This document shows, piece after piece, positions 50,838 to 61,490 of a DNA stretch of 64,000 nucleotides (position 1 is the first letter of the stretch; the number at the start of each line of letters is the position of its first letter). The notes under the pieces were generated by a model, which did not search any database, was not told the origin of the DNA, and was given only the letters and a program-made list of their open reading frames with translations. The stretch is from an uncultured Serinicoccus sp. (lineage in GTDB: Bacteria; Actinomycetota; Actinomycetes; Actinomycetales; Dermatophilaceae), in contig NZ_CANMUA010000002.1 of the NCBI RefSeq assembly GCF_947500995.1, positions 417,972 through 481,971 of the forward strand. Direction: 5' to 3'. The position numbers and the translations under genes are program-made.

Positions 50838-52358
50838 ATGGCTGCGCGCACGCCCGTGACCTTCACCGACGACGACCCGACCACCACCGGCGCCGACGCC
50901 CTCGTGGTGGGGGCCGCCAAGCAGAACGGCTCCGTGGCCCTGCTGCCCGGATCCGGACTGTCCGACGAGGCGGCCGCCGCGCTCCAGGAGGCGCTCGTCG
51001 CGCTCGGCGCCGAGGGCGGAGCCGAGGAGGTCACCCGGCTCACCGGGGTCGCGGGGGTCGAGGCACCCCTCGTCGTGGTGGTCGGAGTCGCGGGCCGCGG
51101 CCCGGCACCCCGCACCGAGCAGCTGCGGAGGGCTGCGGGGGCGGCCGCCCGGGCGCTGGTCGGGCGCGGGTCGGCCGTCTTCGCCCTCGGCCAGCAGGGC
51201 CGGGACGAGGCGGTCGCGGTCGCCGAGGGCGTCGCGCTGGGCGCCTACTCGTATGCCGACCAGCACGGCGTGGGCAAGTCCGGCACCGCGAAGGCCGGGC
51301 TCGCCCGCGCCTCGGTGACCGGGTTGAGCGGCGAGGAGGCGAGCGCCGCCCAGGCCGAGGTCGAGGCGCTGGTCGCAGGGGTCTGCTACGCCCGTGACCT
51401 CGTCAACACACCCCCCAACCTGCTGTTCCCCGAGAGCTTCGCCGACGACGTCGTGCGCCGGGCCGGCGAGGCCGGGGTCGAGGTGGAGGTCTGGGACCCG
51501 GAGCGGCTGGACGCGGAGGGCTGCGGCGGCATCATCGGGGTCGGGCAGGGCTCGGCACGCGGACCGCGGCTGGTCACCCTGCGGTACACCCCTGCGGGGG
51601 CGGCCAAGCACATCGCCCTGGTGGGCAAGGGCATCACCTTCGACTCCGGCGGGCTCTGCCTCAAGCCGGGCGCCTCGATGGTGACGATGAAGATGGACAT
51701 GGGCGGGGCGGCGGCCTGCGCGGCGGCGACCCTCGCGATCGCCGAGCTCGGCCTCCCGGTGCAGGTGACGGCATACCTCTGCCTCGCCGAGAACATGACC
51801 GGCGACCTCGCTCAGCGTCCCGGGGACGTCGTGACGATGCGCGGGGGCCGGACCGTGGAGATCATCAACACCGACGCCGAGGGCCGGCTGGTCATGGCGG
51901 ACGGGCTGGCCCTGGCCACCGAGCAGCAGCCCGACGCCATCGTGGACGTCGCCACCCTGACCGGCGCCTGCATCGTCGCCCTCGGCGAGCGCACCATGGG
52001 GGTGATGGGCAACGACGACGAGCTGCGGGACACCCTGGCGCGGCTCGGGACGGAGTCCGGCGACACCGCGTGGGCGCTGCCGATGCCCGAGGAGATCCGG
52101 CCCACCCTCGACAGCCCGGTCGCCGACCTCAAGCACACCGGGGAGCGCTCGGCCGGGGCCATGGTGGCCGCGACCTTCCTGCAGGAGTTCGTCGGGACCC
52201 GGGGCGAGGGCGAGGAGGCCCGGCAGATCCCCTGGGCGCACCTGGACATCGCCGGGCCCGCGTTCAACGAGAAGTCCGCCTGGGGCTACCACCCCAAGGG
52301 CGGGACCGGCGCCGGGGTCCGACCCCTGGTGGCGTTGGCCCGCTCGCTGGCGGGCTGA
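50838..52358 (+). CDS. pepA: Leucyl aminopeptidase (M17)
   Basis: 506 residues. The catalytic domain carries VGKGITFDSGGLCLKPG (Lys and Asp ligands), MKMDMGGAAAC and NTDAEGRLVMADGL (about residue 345), completing the two-metal site. It removes N-terminal residues from peptides; the position matches Rv2213 (pepB). ATG 50838 has AAGGA 8 nt upstream. Transcription would end at the strong hairpin at 52382-52416. Confidence 0.95.
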   Translation: MAARTPVTFTDDDPTTTGADALVVGAAKQNGSVALLPGSGLSDEAAAALQEALVALGAEGGAEEVTRLTGVAGVEAPLVVVVGVAGRGPAPRTEQLRRAAGAAARALVGRGSAVFALGQQGRDEAVAVAEGVALGAYSYADQHGVGKSGTAKAGLARASVTGLSGEEASAAQAEVEALVAGVCYARDLVNTPPNLLFPESFADDVVRRAGEAGVEVEVWDPERLDAEGCGGIIGVGQGSARGPRLVTLRYTPAGAAKHIALVGKGITFDSGGLCLKPGASMVTMKMDMGGAAACAAATLAIAELGLPVQVTAYLCLAENMTGDLAQRPGDVVTMRGGRTVEIINTDAEGRLVMADGLALATEQQPDAIVDVATLTGACIVALGERTMGVMGNDDELRDTLARLGTESGDTAWALPMPEEIRPTLDSPVADLKHTGERSAGAMVAATFLQEFVGTRGEGEEARQIPWAHLDIAGPAFNEKSAWGYHPKGGTGAGVRPLVALARSLAG

Positions 52359-52381
52359 CCGGACCTCGCCCCCGGCACGCA

Positions 52382-52416
52382 CGAGGGGCAACACCGCGTC
52401 GCGGTGGTGCCCCTCG
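52382..52416. terminator. Strong bidirectional terminator between pepA and DUF5302 gene
   Basis: CGAGGGGCA/TGCCCCTCG (9 bp) stacked on CACCGC/GCGGTG (6 bp) with one internal mismatch and a GTC triloop. It lies between convergent genes. Confidence 0.85.
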
Positions 52417-52433
52417 CGTCCGTCTCCGGGACG

Positions 52434-52610
52434 TCAGCCGCTCTTGCGGCGGAACATCTGCTGGGCACCCGAGGTCTTGGCGCCGCGCTCCTGCGCGACC
52501 TTGCCGTGCTCCGAGTGGTCCGAGACGTCCGTGCCGCCGTGGGCCTGCTTGCGGGCCAGCGCCTCGCGGAACTTGGCCTTGACGTCCTCCGTGACCGGAT
52601 CGTTGCTCAT
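52434..52610 (-). CDS. DUF5302 family small protein
   Basis: 58 residues, reading M-SNDPVTEDVKAKFREALAR, then KQAHGGTDVSDHSEHGK, and ending AQQMFRRKSG. Highly charged, with a basic C-terminus; matches the actinobacterial DUF5302 pattern (family call by eye). ATG 52610 is preceded by AGGAGG (GAGGAGGTGGCCCG). Function unknown; no membrane segment. Convergent with pepA and divergent from sucB. Confidence 0.83.
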   Translation of the reverse strand: MSNDPVTEDVKAKFREALARKQAHGGTDVSDHSEHGKVAQERGAKTSGAQQMFRRKSG

Positions 52611-52761
52611 CGGGCCACCTCCTCACTGTCGCCGGACATGACGCGCTCACCCTGACACGCGCGAGGATCGGCCGCCACCGCATTTCCGGCAGGTGGCAGG
52701 ATGGCGCACGGACCGGCCTTCCTGGGTGGCACCACGCCTGACCCAGCGGCAGCATCACCCG

Positions 52762-52767
52762 TAGACT
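52762..52767 (+). promoter_or_regulatory. Probable -10 box for sucB
   Basis: TAGACT, giving a ~23 nt leader that contains GAGGAGAG before ATG 52798. Confidence 0.5.
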
Positions 52768-52797
52768 GCAGGCCCCGGACGAGGAGAGAGTCAACAC

Positions 52798-54807
52798 ATG
52801 TCGGAACGTGTATCGATGCCCGCCCTCGGTGAGTCCGTCACCGAGGGGACCATCACCCGCTGGCTGAAGAGCGTCGGCGACGCCGTCGAGGTCGACGAGC
52901 CGCTGCTCGAGGTCTCGACCGACAAGGTCGACACCGAGATCCCCTCCCCGGTCGCCGGCGTGCTGCAGGAGATCCTCGCCGAGGAGGACGACACCGTCGA
53001 GGTGGGCGCCGACCTGTGCGTGGTGGGTGACGACGACGGCAGCTCCGGGGACGACGGCGGCTCCTCCGACGCCGACACCCAGCAGGAGGACTCCTCTGAG
53101 TCCGACCAGCAGGACGACCAGACCTCCGACGACGAGACTTCCGACGACGGGTCCTCCGACGACGCGTCGACCGAGGACTCCTCCGGTGGTGGCTCGTCCG
53201 AGGGCAGGTCCTCCGAGGGCGACTCCTCCGGGGGTGGCTCCTCGGGCGGCGAGACGGTCACCATGCCGGCGCTGGGCGAGTCGGTGACCGAGGGCACGGT
53301 CACCCGCTGGCTGAAGTCCGAGGGCGACACGGTCGAGGTCGACGAGCCGCTGCTCGAGGTCTCGACCGACAAGGTCGACACCGAGATCCCCTCCCCCGTG
53401 GCGGGTGTCCTCACCTCCATCCTCGCGGCCGAGGACGAGACGGTCGAGGTCGGCGGCGAGCTCGCCGTCATCGGGGGCGAGTCCTCCGGGTCCTCCGGTG
53501 GCGGGCAGGAGCAGCAGGACGACGAGGCCGGGGCCGACGCCGAGAAGCAGGACGCCGCGGACCCGGGCTCCGAGGACGCCGGGCAGGAGGACGACGCCGA
53601 GGAGAAGGACGAGGCGTCCGCCGACGAGCAGGGCGGGTCCTCCGACGACCTCGCCGAGGAGTCGGACAAGCACGAGCAGGCCGCCGAGGAGTCGGCCGAG
53701 AAGTCGGGCACGTCCGAGGCCGACGACTCCGGTGTCGCCACCGGCGTGGGGACCACCTCTGCCGAGAACGGCACCACCTCGCACAAGGACGCCGACGGCG
53801 ACGGCACCGCGGACGCGCAGCAGCGCTCCGGCTCGGGTGAGGCGCCGGCGCAGGACGTCAGCGCCTACGTCACCCCCCTCGTGCGCAAGCTGGCCGCGCA
53901 GCACGGTGTGGACCTGGCCTCGTTGAGCGGCACCGGCGTGGGTGGTCGCGTCCGCAAGCAGGACGTGCTGGACGCGGCCAAGGCCAAGGAGGAGAGCGAG
54001 AAGGCAGCCTCCCAGCAGGCCCCGGCCGAGGAGGCTCCTGCCGAGAGCACCTCGAGTGCCCCGGCCACCGGTGGCGGCGCCTCCGGCGGCGGCAGCGACG
54101 CCAAGCGCGGCACGACCGAGAAGATGTCGCGGCTGCGCAAGGTCATCGCGACCCGCATGGTCGAGTCGCTGCAGACCAGCGCCCAGCTCACCACGGTCGT
54201 CGAGGTCGACGTCACCAAGATCTCCCGGCTGCGCAAGCGGGCCAAGGACGAGTTCCTCAAGCGCGAGGGCACCAAGCTGTCCTACATGCCGTTCTTCGCG
54301 ATGGCCGCGATCGAGGCGCTCAAGGAGCACCCGATCGTCAACGCCAGCGTGGAGGACGACTCCATCGTCTACCACGCGGCCGAGCACCTGGGCGTCGCCG
54401 TGGACACCCCGCGCGGCCTGCTGGTCCCCGTGATCAAGGACGCCGGCGACCTCAACATCGCCGGGTTGGCCCGCAAGATCGCGGACCTGGCCGAGCGGAC
54501 CCGGAACAACAAGGTCGGGCCGGACGAGCTGTCCGGTGGCACCTTCACGCTGACCAACACCGGGTCCCGCGGGGCGCTGTTCGACACGCCGATCATCAAC
54601 CAGCCCAACGTCGGCATCCTCGGGACCGGGGCGGTCGTCAAGCGTCCGGTCGTGGTGGTGGACGAGGACGGGATGGAGACCATCGCCATCCGCGACATGG
54701 TCTACCTCGCGATCAGCTACGACCACCGCGTCGTGGACGGGGCCGACGCCGCGCGCTTCCTCGCGACGATGAAGGACCGGCTGCAGGACGGCAAGTTCGA
54801 GGTCTGA
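52798..54807 (+). CDS. sucB: 2-oxoacid dehydrogenase E2 component with two lipoyl domains (SucB/DlaT type)
   Basis: 669 residues. Two nearly identical lipoyl domains have the lipoylated Lys in [12 protein letters not shown] at residues 43 and 192. An E3/E1-binding domain ([34 protein letters not shown]) lies near residue 360. The acyltransferase domain ends with [14 protein letters not shown], with the catalytic His near 643. It belongs to 2-oxoglutarate or pyruvate dehydrogenase. The linkers are unusual: instead of Ala/Pro-rich hinges they are long Ser/Asp/Glu/Gly-rich, strongly acidic segments (about residues 76-150 and 225-340). Its lipoyl cofactor would come from LipB/LipA encoded downstream. 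Confidence 0.94.
   Translation: MSERVSMPALGESVTEGTITRWLKSVGDAVEVDEPLLEVSTDKVDTEIPSPVAGVLQEILAEEDDTVEVGADLCVVGDDDGSSGDDGGSSDADTQQEDSSESDQQDDQTSDDETSDDGSSDDASTEDSSGGGSSEGRSSEGDSSGGGSSGGETVTMPALGESVTEGTVTRWLKSEGDTVEVDEPLLEVSTDKVDTEIPSPVAGVLTSILAAEDETVEVGGELAVIGGESSGSSGGGQEQQDDEAGADAEKQDAADPGSEDAGQEDDAEEKDEASADEQGGSSDDLAEESDKHEQAAEESAEKSGTSEADDSGVATGVGTTSAENGTTSHKDADGDGTADAQQRSGSGEAPAQDVSAYVTPLVRKLAAQHGVDLASLSGTGVGGRVRKQDVLDAAKAKEESEKAASQQAPAEEAPAESTSSAPATGGGASGGGSDAKRGTTEKMSRLRKVIATRMVESLQTSAQLTTVVEVDVTKISRLRKRAKDEFLKREGTKLSYMPFFAMAAIEALKEHPIVNASVEDDSIVYHAAEHLGVAVDTPRGLLVPVIKDAGDLNIAGLARKIADLAERTRNNKVGPDELSGGTFTLTNTGSRGALFDTPIINQPNVGILGTGAVVKRPVVVVDEDGMETIAIRDMVYLAISYDHRVVDGADAARFLATMKDRLQDGKFEV
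52813..53407 (+). repeat. Direct repeat: two lipoyl-domain coding segments in sucB
   Basis: About 146 bp beginning near 52813 and again near 53262 are nearly identical at DNA level, including the stretch for ESVTEGT, TRWLKS and the lipoyl-lysine region. This indicates a recent duplication or ongoing gene conversion. Confidence 0.8.
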
Positions 54808-54812
54808 CCGTC

Positions 54813-55772
54813 GTGAGCCTCCCTGACACCCCGTCCGGCCCACGGCTGGTCGCCGTCACCGGCGCCAGCGGGCTCATCGGGTCGCGGCTGAGCGAGGTGC
54901 TGCGTGGTCGCGGCGACCGGGTGCTGCACCTGGTGCGCCGCGACCCGGCTCCCGGGCCCGAGCTGCCGGACGGGGTGCAGGAGGTCCGATGGTCACCCGG
55001 GGAACGGCTGGACCCGGGGGCCCTGGAGGGCGTCGACGGCGTGGTGCACCTCGCGGGAGCGGGGATCGGCGACCGGCGGTGGACCGAGGAGCGCAAGGCC
55101 GTCCTCGTCTCCTCCCGCATCGACGGCAGCAGGACCCTGGCCCGCGCCCTCGCCGAGGTCGCCGCAGCCGACGGACACCTGCCCCGCCTCGTCTCCGGCT
55201 CGGCCGTGGGCTTCTACGGCGACCGCGGCGACGAGGTGCTCACCGAGGAGAGCCCGGCCGGCGAGGGCTTCCTCGCCCGGCTGGTCCAGGACTGGGAGGC
55301 CGCGACCGGGGCTGCCGAGGAGGCCGGTGTGCCGGTCGCGCACGCGCGCACCGGGATCGTCCTGTCCCCCGACGGCGGCGCCTTGGGCCGGCTGCTGCCC
55401 CTGGTCCGGCTCGGCCTCGCCGGTCCGTTGGCCGGGGGCGAGGCGTGGTGGCCCTGGATCACCCTGCACGACCAGGTGCGCGCGCTCGTCCACCTCCTGG
55501 ACCGCGCCGACGTCACCGGGCCGGTCAACCTCGGCGCCCCGGCACCGGCCACCCAGCAGCAGGTGACCCGCGCCCTGGCCCGCGAGCTGCACCGCCCGGC
55601 CGTCGTCCCTGCCCCCGGGTGGGCCCTGCGGCTGGTCCTCGGCGAGATGTCCCAGGAGATCCTGGCCTCGACCCGCGCCCTCCCCCGGGTGCTCGAGGAG
55701 TCCGGGTTCCAGTTCACCCACCCGGACCGGGGGCGGGCGGCCCGGTGGGTGGTCGAGGAGCTGAAGGGCTGA
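54813..55772 (+). CDS. TIGR01777 family epimerase (SDR superfamily)
   Basis: 319 residues. VAVTGASGLIGSRLSEVLRGRG is the NAD(P)-binding loop; GVVHLAGAGIGDRRWTEERKA, SGSAVGFYGDRGDE and the C-terminal DUF1731-like region ([29 protein letters not shown]) identify the TIGR01777 family. Equivalent to Rv2216 between sucB and lipB. GTG 54813 lies 5 bp past the sucB stop. Enzymatic substrate unknown. Its last 59 bp overlap the 3' end of the opposing kinase gene. Confidence 0.93.
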   Translation: MSLPDTPSGPRLVAVTGASGLIGSRLSEVLRGRGDRVLHLVRRDPAPGPELPDGVQEVRWSPGERLDPGALEGVDGVVHLAGAGIGDRRWTEERKAVLVSSRIDGSRTLARALAEVAAADGHLPRLVSGSAVGFYGDRGDEVLTEESPAGEGFLARLVQDWEAATGAAEEAGVPVAHARTGIVLSPDGGALGRLLPLVRLGLAGPLAGGEAWWPWITLHDQVRALVHLLDRADVTGPVNLGAPAPATQQQVTRALARELHRPAVVPAPGWALRLVLGEMSQEILASTRALPRVLEESGFQFTHPDRGRAARWVVEELKG

Positions 55773-57435
55773 GCGGCTCCCACCGCTCCACCAGCCACCC
55801 CCCGGCGTGCGCCGTCAGCACCATCCGGACCCGCTCGACACCGCCCGCGGCGGCGTGCACCACCTCCTCGCCACGCCATACCTCCAGGCCCGGGCTGCGC
55901 ACGGTGGCGTCGACGACCATCCGGCCGGTGCCACGCTCCCCGACCACCACCTCCGTCACCTGGAAGCCCACCGAGGGGTAGGTCAGGCCCCGCTCGGCCG
56001 CCTTCTCGAGGAGGGAGCGTTCGTGCACGTCCGCCACGGACCCGGGCGCGGTGACCCGACGGAGGCGCTCCGGGTCCCCCTGCTCCCAGGCGGCGGACCG
56101 GTGGTCGAGCAGCCCCTGCACGACGTCCCGGACCGGTTCGTCCTCCCCCGTCGCGACCGACCCGGCCTGCCCCGTCGGAGCCGTCCCGGACGGCGCGTCC
56201 CGGTCCGCCGGGGTCGAGGAGGGTGTCGCCGGCGCCGGTGCCGTCGAGGGCGGACCGGCGGTCCGGACGACGGGAGACGGGAGGGCCGGCGCGGCTCCGA
56301 CCACCCCCGAGGGCGCCGACCGCCCCTGCAGCACGGCCCACAGCGCGACACCGACCACGACGAGGACGAGGCCGAGCCCCAGCGCCAGCCCGACCTGCGC
56401 CGCGCGGGCCGTTCCGGCACCGTCGGGCACCCGGTGCGCACCGCCGCGCCGCAGCCGGCCCGCCGGCCGCCCGTCCCGGACCGCCGGACGCGGACGGGGC
56501 GGCGGGACGGGCCCGCGGCGCAGGGGTCGCCGCCACCACCGCTCGCCGGCGCCCGGCGTCCCCGGCCGGTCCTCGGTGTCCGTGAGCGCCACCTGCCGCA
56601 GCCGCTCGGTCAGGCCGGTCGCGGCGTCGGCACCGGGAGCCACCTCCACCGGCTCGGGGTCGACGACCGCCAGCAGGGCGGTGGGGAGGTCCTCGGCCGC
56701 TGGCCGGTCCTCCGGCTGCGGCGCCATGCAGGCCTGCACCAGCTCGACCAGCGCGGGCGGCAGGGCGGGCGCGAGGTCGCCGAGGGCCGGCCGGTCGAAA
56801 CCCGGCCCCGGGCGCTCCCCCACCAGGCACAGCCACGCCACCGCCCCCACCTGGTAGACGTCGGACTCGGCCGTGGCCACGAAGCCCTCCAGCACCTCGG
56901 GTGCCACCATCCCCTCCTGCGCGGCGGTGCCCCACCTGGGCCACCCCTGCTCCCCCGCCACCCGGGCCGCGCCCAGGTCGCCGAGCAACGGCATGCCGTC
57001 GCTGCGGAAGAGCAGGTTGCCCGGTGAGACGTCGCCGTGCACGACGCCAGCGCGGTGCAGGTCGCCCAGGGCGGCGGAGATCGGGTGCAGCACGGTCACC
57101 AGCTCGCCCGGCGAGAGGAGTCGGCGCCGACGGAGCACCTGGGCGAGGGAGCCGCCCGCCGCGAGCTGGGTGACGATGGCCACCGTCGGGTCCCCGGGGT
57201 CGCCCAGCGGCAGCACGTCGTAGAGGTGCAAAACGTGCTGGTGCCGCAGTCCGGCCAGCAGACCCGCCTCGGCCAGGGCTGCGGTCAGCGCGGCCCCGTC
57301 GCCGGCGCCCGGACGCACGAGCTTGACCGCCACCGGCAGACCGTCCGCACGGCGGCGCGCCCGCCACACCTCCCCGCTCCCGCCGGCCCCCAGCGGGTCG
57401 ACCAGGTCGTATCCGGGGACCGTGGGGGTCGTCAT
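55714..57435 (-). CDS. Non-RD serine/threonine protein kinase with extracellular sensor-like domain
   Basis: 573 residues. The kinase domain (residues ~9-255) has [27 protein letters not shown] (HGD for HRD, Asp and Asn kept) and LGDLGAAR (DLG for DFG). It is therefore a non-RD, possibly active kinase. A basic segment, one membrane helix (about 345-368), a Pro/Thr/Ser-rich linker and an extracellular domain of about 130 residues ([27 protein letters not shown]...) follow. Start at ATG 57435; no Shine-Dalgarno. Divergent from lipB. This gene is absent at the corresponding place in M. tuberculosis. It could control the neighbouring ABC exporter, but nothing in the sequence proves it. Confidence 0.85.
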   Translation of the reverse strand: MTTPTVPGYDLVDPLGAGGSGEVWRARRRADGLPVAVKLVRPGAGDGAALTAALAEAGLLAGLRHQHVLHLYDVLPLGDPGDPTVAIVTQLAAGGSLAQVLRRRRLLSPGELVTVLHPISAALGDLHRAGVVHGDVSPGNLLFRSDGMPLLGDLGAARVAGEQGWPRWGTAAQEGMVAPEVLEGFVATAESDVYQVGAVAWLCLVGERPGPGFDRPALGDLAPALPPALVELVQACMAPQPEDRPAAEDLPTALLAVVDPEPVEVAPGADAATGLTERLRQVALTDTEDRPGTPGAGERWWRRPLRRGPVPPPRPRPAVRDGRPAGRLRRGGAHRVPDGAGTARAAQVGLALGLGLVLVVVGVALWAVLQGRSAPSGVVGAAPALPSPVVRTAGPPSTAPAPATPSSTPADRDAPSGTAPTGQAGSVATGEDEPVRDVVQGLLDHRSAAWEQGDPERLRRVTAPGSVADVHERSLLEKAAERGLTYPSVGFQVTEVVVGERGTGRMVVDATVRSPGLEVWRGEEVVHAAAGGVERVRMVLTAHAGGWLVERWEPLSPSAPRPPTGPPAPGPGG

Positions 57436-57503
57436 ACCGACAGCGTGCCCGGTCGCCGGGCAGGCGTGCAGGAGTTGTCCACAGGCCCCCGGCCGTCAGG
57501 GTC

Positions 57504-57509
57504 TACAGT
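57504..57509 (+). promoter_or_regulatory. -10 box of a leaderless promoter (lipB)
   Basis: TACAGT followed by 6 nt and ATG 57516, the same box and spacing as the Lrp-type gene. Confidence 0.63.
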
Positions 57510-57515
57510 GCTGGT

Positions 57516-58193
57516 ATGCGTCTGGAGCACCTTGGTCTGGCCCCCGACCTCGTGGACTACGTGCAGGCGTGGGAGCACCAGCGCGAGGTTCACGCCCGGG
57601 TCGTGAGCGGCGAGCTGCCGGACACGGTCCTGCTGCTCGAGCACGCCGCGGTCTACACCGCGGGCCGTCGCACCGAGGCCCACGAGCGCCCGCTGGACGG
57701 GACGCCGGTCGTGGACGTCGACCGGGGCGGCAAGATCACCTGGCACGGGCCGGGTCAGCTCGTGGGATACCCCATCGTCCGGCTGCCCTCCCCCGTCGAC
57801 GTGGTGGCGCACGTGCGCCGCCTCGAGGACATGATGATCGGGGTGTGCGCCGAGCTCGGGGTCGAGGCGACCCGGGTGGAGGGACGCTCCGGCGTCTGGC
57901 TGCCCGCGGACGCCGACCGTCCCGAGCGCAAGATCGGGGCCATCGGCATCCGGGTGAGCCAGGACGTGACGATGCACGGGTTCGCCCTCAACTGCGACTG
58001 CGACCTGGGCTGGGCGGACACCATCATCCCGTGCGGGATCGCCGACGCCGGGGTGACCTCGCTGTCAGCCGAGCTGGGCCGGCCCGTGGGGGTGCGGGAG
58101 GTGCTGCCGGTCGTCGAGCGGCACCTGGACCGGGTGCTCTCCCCGGTGGCCGCTGCGGGCTCGGGACACCGCCCGCTCACTCCTGGGGCCTGA
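57516..58193 (+). CDS. lipB: Lipoyl(octanoyl) transferase
   Basis: 225 residues. [29 protein letters not shown] with the catalytic Lys (about residue 140) and DTIIPCGI with the acyl-accepting Cys (about residue 173) are the LipB signatures. It moves octanoate from acyl carrier protein to lipoyl domains of E2 and GcvH. Leaderless ATG. In M. tuberculosis lipA follows directly; here an ABC exporter pair separates them. Confidence 0.95.
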   Translation: MRLEHLGLAPDLVDYVQAWEHQREVHARVVSGELPDTVLLLEHAAVYTAGRRTEAHERPLDGTPVVDVDRGGKITWHGPGQLVGYPIVRLPSPVDVVAHVRRLEDMMIGVCAELGVEATRVEGRSGVWLPADADRPERKIGAIGIRVSQDVTMHGFALNCDCDLGWADTIIPCGIADAGVTSLSAELGRPVGVREVLPVVERHLDRVLSPVAAAGSGHRPLTPGA

Positions 58194-58310
58194 CCGACGC
58201 AGGAAGTTGCGGACACGCGTGCAACAGACGCGGTCCTCAGGACACAGCCACGGTTGACTGGCCACGTGCGGGTGCCCGGGTGTGGGCGCCCACCGATGCG
58301 AGGAGAGCAG

Positions 58311-59335
<1,025 letters not shown>

Positions 59336-59339
<4 letters not shown>

Positions 59340-60325
59340 TCCGGTTGGTCGGAGTCGAGCTGCAGCGCCTGCGGGCCCGGCGGATCGTCGCTCTGGCGCT
59401 GGTGGCCAGCGCCCTGATCGCCGGGTTCGCCCTCTTCACCGTCAACCAGCAGGCCCTCCAGCTCGAACGCGCCCGCAGCGGCGCGGACGCGGCCTTCCAG
59501 GAGCAGCTGCAGTGGTGGGAGGAGAACGGCGAGCGGGAGCTCGCCAGCTGCCGGCAGTCGCAGGAGGATGAGCGCCGCCTCAGCGGCGACGCCTCGGTCG
59601 ACTTCGGCTGCGAGCAGATGGGTCCCCCGACACCCGAGCAGATGTACGGCGCGATGCCCTCCCTGGCCGGCCAGTACGACGAGCTCCTGCTCGTCCTCGC
59701 CTACCCGTTCCTCCTGCTGGCCCTGCTGGTCGGCTCCACCCACGTCGCCGCCGAGTTCACCCATCGCACGATGGGGTCCTGGCTCACCTTCGTGCCCCGC
59801 CGCGGTGTCGTCTTCGCCGCCAAGGTGGTGGCGGCCGCCATCGTCGCGCTCCCCGTGACCGGTGTCGGTGTGACCCTCGTCCTGCTCGGGGTGCCCGCGG
59901 TCTTCCGGTGGCACGGCATCGACGGCGGGGGCACCGCGGACCAGTGGGTCGTGCTGGCCTGGGCCGTCGCGCGCATCATGGCGCTCGGCGCCCTGGCCGG
60001 GGCGCTCGGCGCGGCCGCCGGTTTCCTCGTCCGGCACAGCGCCGTCGTCGTGGGGGTGCTCGTGGGCTACCTGGCCGTGGTGGAGGGCATCCTCGGCGCC
60101 TCGCTGCCGCAGACCTCCCGCTACCTCCTGGGCCGCAACATCCAGGGGTTCGTCGAGAACGGCACCCGGTGGACGGTGTATGCCGACTGCTGGGGACCGA
60201 CCGGTGAGTGCCGGGAGGTGGTCGAACGGCTCAGCTTCGCCCAGTCCGCGACCACGCTCGTCGCCGTCGTCCTGCTCGTCGTCGGGCTCGCCCTCTGGCG
60301 GTTCCTGCGCGCAGACGTGGACTGA
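59336..60325 (+). CDS. ABC-2 type transporter permease
   Basis: 329 residues. An N-terminal membrane helix (residues ~17-36) is followed by a ~90-residue extracytoplasmic loop with two Cys (ASCRQSQ, FGCEQM), then five further spans (GQYDELLLVLAYPFLLLALLVGST and onward) and a last loop with CWGPTGEC. FTHRTMGSWLTFVPRRG is the conserved cytoplasmic segment of ABC-2 permeases. Forms an exporter with the upstream ATPase. Confidence 0.9.
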
Positions 60326-60374
60326 GCTTCATGGGGCGGGTGGACCGCCCGGACCGACCGGCGCGCACGGGGCA

Positions 60375-60412
60375 TACCCTGAAGGGGTGCACGCGTTGTC
60401 ACCTGTGGCAAC
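60375..60412 (+). promoter_or_regulatory. lipA promoter with palindromic operator-like site
   Basis: TACCCT (60375-60380) as -10 box, then GTTGTCAC-CT-GTGGCAAC (60395-60412), an 18 bp near-perfect palindrome just past the predicted transcription start and 23 bp before GTG 60436. Confidence 0.45.
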
Positions 60413-60435
60413 GAACCGAACCGTAGGGAGCACCT

Positions 60436-61485
60436 GTGACCGTCGCACCGGAGGGCCGTCGACTGCTGCGCGTCGAGGCGCGCAACGCCGAGACGCCGAT
60501 CGAGCGCAAGCCCGACTGGATCCGGACCACCGCCAAGATGGGGCCGGAGTACCAGGAGCTGCACTCCATGGTGAAGAGCGGCGGCCTGCACACCGTGTGC
60601 CAGGAGGCCGGGTGCCCCAACATCTTCGAGTGCTGGGAGGACCGCGAGGCGACCTTCCTCATCGGCGGTGACATCTGCACCCGTCGCTGCGACTTCTGCG
60701 ACATCTCCACGGGGCGTCCGCTGCCGCTGGACAGGGAGGAGCCGCGCAAGGTCGCCGAGTCCATCCGCACGATGGAGCTGCGCTACGCCACCATCACCGG
60801 CGTCGCCCGGGACGACCAGAAGGACGGCGCGGCCTGGCTCTACGCCGAGGTCATCCGCAAGGTGCACGAGCTCAACCCGACCACCGGCGTGGAGATCCTG
60901 CCCCCCGACTTCGGTGCCGTGCCCGAGCTGGTCCAGCAGGTGTTCGACGCCCGGCCGGAGGTGTTCGCGCACAACCTGGAGACCGTGCCGCGGATCTTCA
61001 AGAAGATCCGGCCCGCCTTCACCTACGACAAGTCGTTGCGCGTGCTGTCCATGGCGCGGGACAACGAGCTGGTCACCAAGTCCAACCTCATCCTCGGCAT
61101 GGGCGAGACCGAGGAGGAGATCGACCAGGCGATGCAGGACCTGCACGACGCCGGGTGCGACATCCTCACCATCACCCAGTACCTCCGCCCCTCCAAGCTG
61201 CACCACCCCATCGACCGGTGGGTCAAGCCGCAGGAGTTCGTCCACTGGTCCGAGCGGGCCGAGGAGATCGGCTTCAAGGGCGTCATGGCCGGGCCGCTGG
61301 TGCGCAGCTCCTACCGGGCCGGCAAGCTCTACGCGCAGGCCATGCGCCGGTGGGGACGTGCGGTGCCCGAGCACCTGTCGCACCTGGCCCAGCAGGCCGA
61401 GGCGGACATCCCCGCCCGCCAGGAGGCGGCCTCGCTGGTGGCGGCGCAGGAGCGTCGGGAGATGCCCCGCGCCCGCGTATCCTGA
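60436..61485 (+). CDS. lipA: Lipoyl synthase
   Basis: 349 residues. The auxiliary [4Fe-4S] cluster Cys are C55, C60 and C66 ([12 protein letters not shown]), and the radical-SAM cluster Cys are C81, C85 and C88 (CTRRCDFC). [23 protein letters not shown] and GMGETEEEI complete the family. It inserts two sulfurs into octanoyl groups placed by LipB. GTG 60436 with AGGGAG upstream. Its last codons contain the -10 box of the next gene. Confidence 0.96.
   Translation: MTVAPEGRRLLRVEARNAETPIERKPDWIRTTAKMGPEYQELHSMVKSGGLHTVCQEAGCPNIFECWEDREATFLIGGDICTRRCDFCDISTGRPLPLDREEPRKVAESIRTMELRYATITGVARDDQKDGAAWLYAEVIRKVHELNPTTGVEILPPDFGAVPELVQQVFDARPEVFAHNLETVPRIFKKIRPAFTYDKSLRVLSMARDNELVTKSNLILGMGETEEEIDQAMQDLHDAGCDILTITQYLRPSKLHHPIDRWVKPQEFVHWSERAEEIGFKGVMAGPLVRSSYRAGKLYAQAMRRWGRAVPEHLSHLAQQAEADIPARQEAASLVAAQERREMPRARVS
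61478..61483 (+). promoter_or_regulatory. -10 box of a leaderless promoter (DUF4191), inside the end of lipA
   Basis: TATCCT followed by 7 nt and ATG 61491. The hexamer overlaps the final lipA codons. Confidence 0.62.
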
Positions 61486-61490
61486 TCTCC

